Assembly (NCBI GenBank): GCA_964609625.1
Contig: CAZSRS010000013.1
Span: 1-64,000, forward strand
DNA length: 64,000 nt
Origin: G963674665 sp964609625
GTDB taxonomy: Bacteria > Desulfobacterota > Desulfovibrionia > Desulfovibrionales > Desulfovibrionaceae
Direction: 5' to 3'
Part shown: piece by piece, positions 38,955-46,212 of the stretch
Layout of the letters: every line of letters begins with the position of its first letter
Numbering within the stretch: the first letter of the stretch is position 1
The notes under the pieces: generated by a model
Databases searched by the model: none
Seen by the model: only the letters and a program-made list of their open reading frames with translations
Told to the model about the DNA's origin: nothing
Program-made: the position numbers and the translations under genes

Positions 38955-40396
38955 AGGAAGCGAAGCTGCGTCTGGAATTTTCCCTGACAGGAGATGCCGA
39001 GCGGGATGCATCCGCCGCGCGCTTGGCCCGTATCCTGCCCGGGTTCGATCCCACGGCCCTGGACGCGGGGTGGGGGCGGATATGTATGTCGCTGGAACAG
39101 GCCGAAGCGCTGCGAGACGTGTTGCTGGACCTCTGGGAGCAGGTGCGCACCCGGCCGGGAGCGCGCATGCGGCTGGACGACAGCCTCATGGACCTGGACG
39201 ACTTCCGGCAGATCATGCGCGTGCTCGACTGCGCCAAGGCCTACGAGGCTGAAGGCAGGGGGGACGTGCACTGTGTCCCCAGCCGCGGGGGGTGGGACTG
39301 GGGGTGCCTCTATCTGGCTCAGGTAACCCCACCGACGGGAGGAAACGGATTCGACCGAGAAGCGTTGCGCATGGAGTTGGAGAATGAGGCCCGCGTGCGG
39401 TGGTTGCGGCTGTGCCCGTATTTTTCCATGGAAAAGGTCCAGGCCAGGCTGGACGCGTTTTCGGATGAGGCCTTGAAATCTCTGGCTGAGGACAATAGCG
39501 GACGCGAACCGCTCCGTCCCGCCCCCCTTCCGGATAGTCAAACCGGCACACCGGCGGAGAAGACGATCCCGGCAACGACCTATGCCGATATCGGCGGCCT
39601 GGACCACGTGGTGACATTTCTCAGGGAAACCATCGAATTGCCGCTACGGCACCCCGAGGTGTTCAGGCATCTGGGATTGCCGCTCCACCGGGGGGTGCTG
39701 CTGCACGGCCCGCCCGGCTGCGGCAAGACCCTGTTGGCCAGGGCTGTGGCTTGCGAGAGCAAGGCGCGGTTCTTCCCGGTCAGTGGCCCGGAGTTGATCA
39801 CCAAGTGGCACGGCGAGTCCGAGGAGAAGCTGCGCCAGGTGTTCCGAGAGGCCCAGGAAAACCAGCCGTCGATCATCTTCTTCGACGAGATCGACGCCAT
39901 CGCCCAGTCGCGCTCGTCTTCGGAGAGCCTGCGCCTGGACGCCAGGTTCACCGCGCAATTGCTGACCCTGATGGACGGAGTCCACGACCTGGGGCGGGTG
40001 AGTATCCTGGCAGCCACCAACAGGCCCGACCTTCTGGACAGAGCACTGTTGCGGCCGGGGCGCTTCGACGCCATTCTGGCCATTCCGAAACCCGACACAC
40101 AGGGCTGTCTGGCCATACTCAAGATCCATACCCGGAAACTCCCCCTCGCGGCAGAGGTGGATCTGGAGCGCATGGCGCAACGGTTGGAGGGATGCACGGG
40201 CGCGGACATCGCCTTTGTGGCCCAGGAAGCCGCGCGAATTTGTCTGCGTCGCAACCTGGCGCTCGACGCCCTGCTGGCGCGGGAAGCGGCAGTCGACGGA
40301 GAGGTGCTGGGTGGGTTGCGAGTCACGGAACAGGACCTGCAGGCCGCACTCGAGGCCCTGCGGCAACGGGAGCGGACGCCGGCGGCGAGTGGGTGA
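38951..40396 (+). CDS. CDC48/proteasomal-type AAA ATPase
   Basis: 481 residues. The N-terminal half (about 1-205) is unlike any domain I recognise. The C-terminal half is a single classical AAA module: DIGGLDHVVTFLRETIELPL, Walker A LHGPPGCGKTLLA, pore loop region ITKWHGESEEKLR, Walker B IIFFDEIDAIA, and the second region of homology AATNRPDLLDRALLRPGRFD, with a small helical lid (GADIAFVAQEAARI). It resembles VAT/CDC48 and proteasome-activating nucleotidases, which unfold proteins. It overlaps the MFS remnant and precedes crcB by 40 bases in the fluoride operon. A role in rescuing fluoride-damaged or aggregated proteins is speculative. Confidence 0.88.
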   Translation: MKEAKLRLEFSLTGDAERDASAARLARILPGFDPTALDAGWGRICMSLEQAEALRDVLLDLWEQVRTRPGARMRLDDSLMDLDDFRQIMRVLDCAKAYEAEGRGDVHCVPSRGGWDWGCLYLAQVTPPTGGNGFDREALRMELENEARVRWLRLCPYFSMEKVQARLDAFSDEALKSLAEDNSGREPLRPAPLPDSQTGTPAEKTIPATTYADIGGLDHVVTFLRETIELPLRHPEVFRHLGLPLHRGVLLHGPPGCGKTLLARAVACESKARFFPVSGPELITKWHGESEEKLRQVFREAQENQPSIIFFDEIDAIAQSRSSSESLRLDARFTAQLLTLMDGVHDLGRVSILAATNRPDLLDRALLRPGRFDAILAIPKPDTQGCLAILKIHTRKLPLAAEVDLERMAQRLEGCTGADIAFVAQEAARICLRRNLALDALLAREAAVDGEVLGGLRVTEQDLQAALEALRQRERTPAASG

Positions 40397-40436
40397 TTCG
40401 AACATGAATATGCAAACACAAGGAACATGAGCCGTC

Positions 40437-40811
40437 ATGCAGAAGGTGTTCTTTCTGGCCCTTGCAGGAGGATGCGGCACGCTGGCCAGATACTGGTTGT
40501 CCGGCCTGGTCTACGGCGTCATGGGGCGCGCTTTTCCCTGGGGCACGGCGGTCGTGAATCTCGTCGGCTGTCTGCTCTTCGGCATCGTCTTCGTGCTGGC
40601 CGACGAGCGCTTGTTCATCAGGCCGGACATCCGGATGTTCATCCTGGTGGGATTCATGGGGGCGTTCACCACGTTTTCATCATTGATCTTCGAAACCAGC
40701 CAGTTGTTGCAAGGCTCGCAATGGCTGTATGCGGCAGGTAACATTGTAGGGCAGAATGTCCTGGGGTTTACCGCTTTTGCCCTGGGCGTGCTCATCGGGC
40801 GCATTTTCTAG
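40437..40811 (+). CDS. crcB: Fluoride ion channel CrcB/Fluc
   Basis: 124 residues with four membrane helices, the normal size of a Fluc subunit. Signatures include GGCGTLARYWLSG (helix 1), the FPWGTAVVNLVGCLLFG segment with the pore asparagine, and GFMGAFTTFSSLIFE, the break helix with the central sodium site and the phenylalanine box. Dimers of such subunits export fluoride through the inner membrane. It lies downstream of a fluoride riboswitch and ten bases before the DUF190-CBS gene. Confidence 0.95.
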   Translation: MQKVFFLALAGGCGTLARYWLSGLVYGVMGRAFPWGTAVVNLVGCLLFGIVFVLADERLFIRPDIRMFILVGFMGAFTTFSSLIFETSQLLQGSQWLYAAGNIVGQNVLGFTAFALGVLIGRIF

Positions 40812-40820
40812 GGAGGACGC

Positions 40821-42065
40821 ATGAAAATTCGGACTGATGCCGAGGTGCTGCGCATCTACATCGGCGAGAGCGAGCGCCACGAGGGGCGCCTGTTGCACGA
40901 GGCCATCGTGGAGGAAGCGCGCAGGCGGGGCATGGCCGGGGCCTCGGTGTTCCGGGGGATCATGGGCTTCGGCGCCAACAGCCTGGTGCACACGGCAAAG
41001 ATACTGCGGCTGTCCGAGGACCTGCCCATGGTGGTGGAGATCGTGGACAAGGGCGAGCGTATCGAAGCCTTCCTGCCGAGGCTGGAAGACATGGTCACGG
41101 AAGGGGTCGTCACCCGCCACCGGGTACAGGCCCTGTTCCACTGTACCATGAGGGTCCGGGACATCATGCGCACGGAGGTCTTTTCCGTGGGGCCGGGTAC
41201 GCCCCTTGCCGAGGTGCTGGACCTGCTCCTGGGGTGCGGGATCAAGGCCGTACCCGTGGTCGAAGACGGCAAGGCCGTGGGCATGATCACCGGCGGGGAT
41301 CTGCTCACGCGCGCCGGCATGGGGCTGCGTCTGAGCCTGCACGAGGTGCTGCCACGGCAGATGCGCGACGAGGAGCGGCAGAAGCTGGCGATACAGGGCA
41401 AAACAGCTCGCGAGGTCATGAGCGCCCCTGTCCAGACCGTGAACATCCGCGCGCGGGTTCCCGAAGTCGCGAGCATCATGGCCAGGCGCAAGCTGAAGCG
41501 GTTGATCGTGGTGGACGACGTCGGCGACGTTGCCGGCATCGTGAGCCGCATCGACATCCTGCGCACCATCGCCACGGCCGTTTCCATGGTCGATGACATC
41601 CCGCCGGAACTGCCCCGGAGTCTGACGCTCACGGCACGGGACGTAATGCACGGCAACCTGCCCACGGTACTGCCCCACACATCGTTGCAGGAGACGCTGG
41701 ACAAGCTGGTGGCCACGCCTCTGCGCCGTGTGGTGGTGCTGGACGAGGCGGGCAAGGTCGTGGGCATCGTGCTCGACCGGGACCTGATCCGGCGGCTGCA
41801 CGACCAGGGCAAGGCGGGGTTGCTGCGCAGCCTCGGGAATCTGCTGGGAGCCCGCCCAGAGGAGATACAACCCCTGGAAGGCACGGCCGGGGAGGTCATG
41901 CATCCGGATGTGTTCACGGTGCGGGCGGACGCTCCGTTGTCCAACGTACTGGAGCGTATGCTGGAAACCGGCGGCAAGCGTCTGGTGGTGCTGGACGAAC
42001 AGGGCCGGTTGTGCGGCATGGTGGACCGGGACCGGGTGCTCGGGATCATCGGCGGCGTGGGCTGA
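40821..42065 (+). CDS. DUF190 protein fused to four CBS domains
   Basis: 414 residues. The N-terminal DUF190 domain (about 1-105; LRIYIGESERHEG, GASVFRGIMGFG) is a PII-like ferredoxin fold often encoded beside crcB. Four CBS motifs follow, each starting with a (V/A)xxVM-type helix: VRDIMRTEVFSV, AREVMSAPVQTV, ARDVMHGNLPTV and AGEVMHPDVFTV, each ending in a strand with a (V/A)GIVxxxD-like pattern. CBS pairs bind adenine nucleotides, so the protein may couple energy state or a nucleotide to the fluoride exporter or antiporter in this operon (inference). The fusion is longer than the usual stand-alone DUF190 partner. Confidence 0.88.
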   Translation: MKIRTDAEVLRIYIGESERHEGRLLHEAIVEEARRRGMAGASVFRGIMGFGANSLVHTAKILRLSEDLPMVVEIVDKGERIEAFLPRLEDMVTEGVVTRHRVQALFHCTMRVRDIMRTEVFSVGPGTPLAEVLDLLLGCGIKAVPVVEDGKAVGMITGGDLLTRAGMGLRLSLHEVLPRQMRDEERQKLAIQGKTAREVMSAPVQTVNIRARVPEVASIMARRKLKRLIVVDDVGDVAGIVSRIDILRTIATAVSMVDDIPPELPRSLTLTARDVMHGNLPTVLPHTSLQETLDKLVATPLRRVVVLDEAGKVVGIVLDRDLIRRLHDQGKAGLLRSLGNLLGARPEEIQPLEGTAGEVMHPDVFTVRADAPLSNVLERMLETGGKRLVVLDEQGRLCGMVDRDRVLGIIGGVG

Positions 42066-42131
42066 GGGAATGAGACAGAGAATGGGAACGGCGGATACCG
42101 GAGCGCCCCGTATAACGGAAAGGAGGATTAT

Positions 42132-43397
42132 ATGAGCAGGAACATCGGGTTGTTGGACGCCATGGAAATCTTGGATTCGAGGGGCAACCCCACGTTGCGC
42201 GTGTTTGTCAAGCTGGAAAACGGCGTGCAGGTATCGGCTTCGGTCCCTTCCGGGGCATCCACCGGGGAGAACGAGGCCGTGGAGTTGCGGGACGGGGACA
42301 CCGCGCGGTACGGGGGATTGGGTGTGTTGCGGGCCGTGGCCAATGTCCGGGAAGTCTTGGCCCCCGCTTTGATAGGCCTGGATTGCACCAAACAGGCCGA
42401 GATTGATCAGACGATGATCGAATTGGATGGAACCCCGAACAAGGCGAAGCTAGGGGCCAATGCCATTCTCGGCGTGTCGATGGCCGTGTCCAGGGCGGCC
42501 GCGCGGACAAGTGGCCTGCCTTTGTACGCATATCTGGGCGGCTCCAACGCTGTGCGTGTTCCCGTGCCGATGATGAATGTGCTCAATGGAGGCAAGCATG
42601 CGGACAACAGTGTGGATTTTCAGGAGTTCATGATCGCCCCCATTGGCGCGCCATGCTTTGCCGAAGCGTTGCGCTATGGCTCGGAAACTTTTCACGCACT
42701 GAAGAACATTCTCAAGAAGAAGGGGCTTGCGACCTCGGTGGGTGACGAGGGCGGCTTCGCTCCCAACCTGGGCAGCAACGAGGAGGCCTGCGAAGTCATC
42801 CTGGAGGCCATCACCGCGGCCGGGTATTCGCCCGGCAAGGACGTGGCCTTGGCTCTCGACCCGGCAGCTTCCTCGTTTTTCGAGAAGGGGGCGTACAACC
42901 TCGCCAAGTCGAGGCAGGGCGTCAAGTCCAGCGCGGACATGGTCACGTTGTGGCGTTCCTGGGTTGACAAATACCCGATTATTCTCCTGGAGGACGGACT
43001 TGCCGAGGACGATTGGCAGGGTTTTGCAGATCTGACCAAGGCGTTGGGCGACCGCATCCAGATCGTGGGTGACGATATCTACGTGACGAATACCCGCTTC
43101 ATCAAGCGCGGCATCCGCGAGAAGGCCAGCAACGCCGTGCTGATCAAGCTCAACCAGATCGGCACGGTGACCGAGACCGTGGCCGCGGTGCAGATGTGCC
43201 GCAAGGCCGGGTGGAGCTTCCTCATGTCACACCGCTCCGGCGAGACGGAAGACTCCTATCTCGCCGATTTCGCGGTGGCCATGGATGGGGGGCAGATCAA
43301 GTCCGGCTCGGTGTGTCGGAGTGAGCGGTTGTGTAAGTACAATCGCTTTCTCGAAATCGAGCGTGAACTCGGCAAGGCGGCGGTTTTCGGGAGGTAA
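42132..43397 (+). CDS. eno: Second enolase, in the fluoride operon
   Basis: 421 residues, 12 shorter than the copy at 4159 and clearly diverged, but with the catalytic set intact: GASTGENEAVE loop, HADNSVDFQEFM, GDEGGFAPNL, LLEDGLAEDDW, IVGDDIYVTN, LIKLNQIGTVTET with the catalytic lysine, and SHRSGETED. AAAGGAGG lies before the ATG. Enolase is strongly inhibited by fluoride together with phosphate and magnesium. An extra copy behind a fluoride riboswitch should restore glycolytic flux under fluoride, by dosage or by lower sensitivity. Fluoride-riboswitch regulons in other bacteria also include enolase. Confidence 0.93.
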   Translation: MSRNIGLLDAMEILDSRGNPTLRVFVKLENGVQVSASVPSGASTGENEAVELRDGDTARYGGLGVLRAVANVREVLAPALIGLDCTKQAEIDQTMIELDGTPNKAKLGANAILGVSMAVSRAAARTSGLPLYAYLGGSNAVRVPVPMMNVLNGGKHADNSVDFQEFMIAPIGAPCFAEALRYGSETFHALKNILKKKGLATSVGDEGGFAPNLGSNEEACEVILEAITAAGYSPGKDVALALDPAASSFFEKGAYNLAKSRQGVKSSADMVTLWRSWVDKYPIILLEDGLAEDDWQGFADLTKALGDRIQIVGDDIYVTNTRFIKRGIREKASNAVLIKLNQIGTVTETVAAVQMCRKAGWSFLMSHRSGETEDSYLADFAVAMDGGQIKSGSVCRSERLCKYNRFLEIERELGKAAVFGR

Positions 43398-43442
43398 TGC
43401 ACAGCGGCTCCTGCCGGAAATGGACGTTGTCGAGGTGAGAAG

Positions 43443-44633
43443 ATGACAGAGACATGGGTATTGGCCACAATCTGGATCGGACTGGCGTTGCTCGCCACGT
43501 TGCTGTCCGTCTGGTTCCGCATAGCCACGGCGCTGTCCGAGATCGTGGTGGGAACCGTGGCCCAGATGATCATCGGTGCCGTGCTCGGGGCTTCCCTGGG
43601 TGCGGGTGAGTCCTGGGTCACCTTTCTCTCGGGTACGGGTGCCATCCTTCTGACCTTTCTGGCAGGGGCCGAACTGGACCCCGGGATATTCAAACAAAAG
43701 TGGCGAGAGGCATCGGTTGTCGGCTTTGTCAGCTTCCTCGGCCCATTTCTGGGCTGTACCGCCGTGGCGTACTGGGTTCTTGGTTGGGACGCCCGGGCAA
43801 GCTGGCTGACCGGGGTGGCCCTTTCCACCACCTCCGTCGCGGTGGTGTACGCGGTCATGCTGGAGTTCGGCATGAACAAGACTGAGTTCGGGAAGACCCT
43901 CCTCGCGGCCTGCTTCATCACCGACCTGTGCACGGTGCTGGGGCTGGGGCTGATCTTCGCGCCCTTCACCATGCGCTCGCTGGCATTCGTGGGGACTAGC
44001 GTGGTGGTTTTCATTCTCTTGCCATGGGTCACGCCGCGCTTCTTCGCCCAATACGGGGGGCGGCCGTCGGAGATGGAGGCCAAGTTCCTGCTCCTCTTCC
44101 TCTTTGGCATGGGAGGATTGGCCCTGTGGGCCGAGAGTGAAGCCGTTCTTCCGGCCTATCTCATAGGCATGGTTCTCGCGGGTACGGTGGGCAAGGACCA
44201 CACACTTATCCGACGCTTACGCACGCTGACGTTCGGGCTGCTCACCCCATTCTACTTCATTCGGGCCGGGTCCCTGGTCTCCGTGTCGGCGTTGGGCGCG
44301 GCGCCCATGATCTTCGTTATTCTTCTCCTGGCCAAGATGGCAACCAAACTTGCCGTCTATCCCGCTACCCGGGCGTTCGACAATAACAGGCAGGAGGGGG
44401 TGTACACCACGCTGTTGATGTCGACAGGACTGACATTTGGCAGCATATCCGCCATTTTCGGCCTGACGCACGGCATCATCGACGAGGCACAGTATTCGTA
44501 CCTGGTGGCTGCGGTCATCGCCAGCGCGGTGGTCCCGACGCTCATCGCCAACAAGTTTTATCTGCCAAGGCATCTGATACGCTCAGGGCCGGGAATAACG
44601 GTGGTCGTCCCGACCAGCCGGGAGCCCAAATAG
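43443..44633 (+). CDS. Cation:proton antiporter, CPA2/Kef type
   Basis: 396 residues, about twelve membrane helices and no C-terminal RCK domain. Typical segments are LSEIVVGTVAQMIIGAVLG, FLAGAELDPGIFK, GVALSTTSVAVVYAVM and the ITDLCTVLGLGLIF motif with the transport aspartate. It exchanges Na+ or K+ (possibly F- in some relatives) for protons. Fluoride-riboswitch operons often carry antiporters; here it lies 45 bases after the second enolase and 12 before uspA. Confidence 0.9.
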   Translation: MTETWVLATIWIGLALLATLLSVWFRIATALSEIVVGTVAQMIIGAVLGASLGAGESWVTFLSGTGAILLTFLAGAELDPGIFKQKWREASVVGFVSFLGPFLGCTAVAYWVLGWDARASWLTGVALSTTSVAVVYAVMLEFGMNKTEFGKTLLAACFITDLCTVLGLGLIFAPFTMRSLAFVGTSVVVFILLPWVTPRFFAQYGGRPSEMEAKFLLLFLFGMGGLALWAESEAVLPAYLIGMVLAGTVGKDHTLIRRLRTLTFGLLTPFYFIRAGSLVSVSALGAAPMIFVILLLAKMATKLAVYPATRAFDNNRQEGVYTTLLMSTGLTFGSISAIFGLTHGIIDEAQYSYLVAAVIASAVVPTLIANKFYLPRHLIRSGPGITVVVPTSREPK

Positions 44634-44645
44634 GGAGGAAACGCC

Positions 44646-45062
44646 ATGCTCTCCAAAATACTCGTCGCCTATGATGCCTCGCCCCAAGCTGAAAAGGCTT
44701 TTGATTTCGCTCTGGCCATGGCCGAGAAGTTCGGCGCGGAACTCGTGGTCTGCTCGGTCGCCACGCTGCCCGAGCCTCCGGCGGAAGTGGAGACCACGGC
44801 CATCCTGGAACATGCGGTAGGTTTTTACAAAGCGCGCTTCACTGGGTTGGCGGAGCGTGCCGCTCCCGTGAGCCTGTCGCTCCGTTTCGAGATCAAGGTC
44901 GGGCACCCCGCGGAGCAGATCATCCTCCTGGCTGTCGAGGAGGGAGCGCAGATGATCGTCATGGGACATCGGGGAAACACCCTGTTCCAGAAATTGATGG
45001 TTGGATCGGTATGCAAGAGGGTCATCAACCATGCGCCCTGCACGGTGTCCGTCGTGCGGTGA
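44646..45062 (+). CDS. Universal stress protein, UspA family
   Basis: 138 residues with GGAGG before the ATG. The start MLSKILVAYDASPQAEKAFDFAL and the ATP-binding G-2x-G-9x-G(S) motif in GHRGNTLFQKLMVGSV place it among ATP-binding Usp proteins. It is the last gene of the fluoride operon, and a terminator-like hairpin follows. Confidence 0.92.
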   Translation: MLSKILVAYDASPQAEKAFDFALAMAEKFGAELVVCSVATLPEPPAEVETTAILEHAVGFYKARFTGLAERAAPVSLSLRFEIKVGHPAEQIILLAVEEGAQMIVMGHRGNTLFQKLMVGSVCKRVINHAPCTVSVVR

Positions 45063-45081
45063 AGACCCATGGGACAAAAGC

Positions 45082-45108
45082 CCTGCCGCATGTAAGGCAG
45101 GTTATTTT
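45082..45108 (+). terminator. Probable terminator of the fluoride operon
   Basis: CCTGCC (45082-45087) pairs with GGCAGG (45096-45101) across an eight-base loop and is followed by TTATTTT. The stem is short, so efficiency is uncertain. Confidence 0.5.
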
Positions 45109-45260
45109 GGAGTATCATTCCCGCGGACCTCCTCCGCCTGTCGACACTTATGCTGGTGTGCCGGTCTGGCATGGTGTGAAGCGTCCTGCCGGTCATGGGG
45201 GTACAACGTGCGAGCCCTGCTGGAGACTTTTCCTGGAGAGGATCGTAGACCCGCGGCGGC

Positions 45261-45455
45261 TCAATGCCGCTCGGAGGAGTCCGGGGCCTCGGGGCATTTG
45301 TCGTCCTTCAGCGGGCTCTGCGACGAAGCATTTTTAGATCGGTCGCAAGCCGCACACCCGCCGGGGCAGGGTTTGGAGCCTTTCTTGAAGAATGTGCGCA
45401 GGAGGCAGACGACCGCTGCGACGATGATGACGACGACGATGGCGGTTTCGAGCAT
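45261..45455 (-). CDS. FeoB-associated Cys-rich membrane protein
   Basis: 64 residues. One membrane helix (ETAIVVVIIVAAVVCLLRTFF) is followed by a basic patch and a PCPGGCAACDRSKN cysteine cluster, the hallmark of small FeoB-associated proteins, and an acidic tail with one more cysteine. It probably helps ferrous iron handling at the membrane. It ends the long iron operon, 43 bases after the FeoA-repeat gene. Confidence 0.75.
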   Translation of the reverse strand: MLETAIVVVIIVAAVVCLLRTFFKKGSKPCPGGCAACDRSKNASSQSPLKDDKCPEAPDSSERH

Positions 45456-45498
45456 GGTCGGTTCCTTGTATGATGTTCCGTGAACTGTTTCATGGACT

Positions 45499-46212
45499 TC
45501 AGCGCACCTCGACCATGACGCCGTCTTCCTGGTCGGGTCTGAGGTGGAGTCGCAGACCGGAGTGGGTCTGCAGGATGTTTTGATCCTTGCTTCTGCGCCC
45601 GGCGCTCGGAGCGGGGCGCACGGTTTCGAGGCTGATCAGCCTGCCGGGTACGAGCCGCATGCGTTGCAGGATGGCCGTGGAGCGCGCCCCGCCGATGTGG
45701 GCGGTGACGAGGAAAGGGATGCCCCTGCCCGCCACCGCGAACTGCATTTCTTGATCCCTGGCCGTGCCCCAAAGTTTGACGGCGAGGCTTTCAGGGAGAA
45801 AGAGACGCGCCCCCTCGGCGAGGGCGATGTAGTCCATGGGCGGGATGTGCCGCAGCATCCTGAGGCGGTCGTTTTCCCGAAGCCCAAGGATTTGCAGCCC
45901 GTATTCCAGAGCCGAGTCGCAGACCAGCCCTTCCACATGCCCCTCTTCTCCGGGGTGCATCTCGGAAACAGGCGTCTTGTGCCCATCGTCGTGGTGTACG
46001 ATGACTTTGGAGGCCATGCCCGGCGCAAGCACGATCTCGCCCTTTGGCGTGCGTACCCGCACGGGGAAGGCCCTGGCCTCCTCGCTCATGCGCGTGACAA
46101 CGTCGCCTCTGGAAATCCCCAGACGCTGGAGCCGCCTGGACAACGGTGTGTCGGTCACGTGTTCGAAAATAAGCGGCTGATCATATGGAGCCTGGGAGAG
46201 CGGCAGGGGCAT
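45499..46212 (-). CDS. FeoA-domain protein with three FeoA-like modules
   Basis: 237 residues from the ATG at 46212, inside the end of the ATPase gene (32-base overlap). Three SH3-like FeoA units can be traced by their signature helix-turn: LSRRLQRLGISRGDVV, LQILGLRENDRLRML and AILQRMRLVPGRLISL. A single FeoA is about 75 residues, so this is a triplicated form. FeoA proteins regulate or assist the FeoB iron transporter or act in DtxR-like regulators. Here the partner is likely the P1B ATPase encoded just upstream. Confidence 0.78.
   Translation of the reverse strand: MPLPLSQAPYDQPLIFEHVTDTPLSRRLQRLGISRGDVVTRMSEEARAFPVRVRTPKGEIVLAPGMASKVIVHHDDGHKTPVSEMHPGEEGHVEGLVCDSALEYGLQILGLRENDRLRMLRHIPPMDYIALAEGARLFLPESLAVKLWGTARDQEMQFAVAGRGIPFLVTAHIGGARSTAILQRMRLVPGRLISLETVRPAPSAGRRSKDQNILQTHSGLRLHLRPDQEDGVMVEVR

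Noticed and set aside
45001..45483. 160-residue plus-strand frame after uspA
   Set aside because: It overlaps the end of uspA, a terminator-like hairpin and the FeoB-associated gene on the other strand, and has no recognisable domain.
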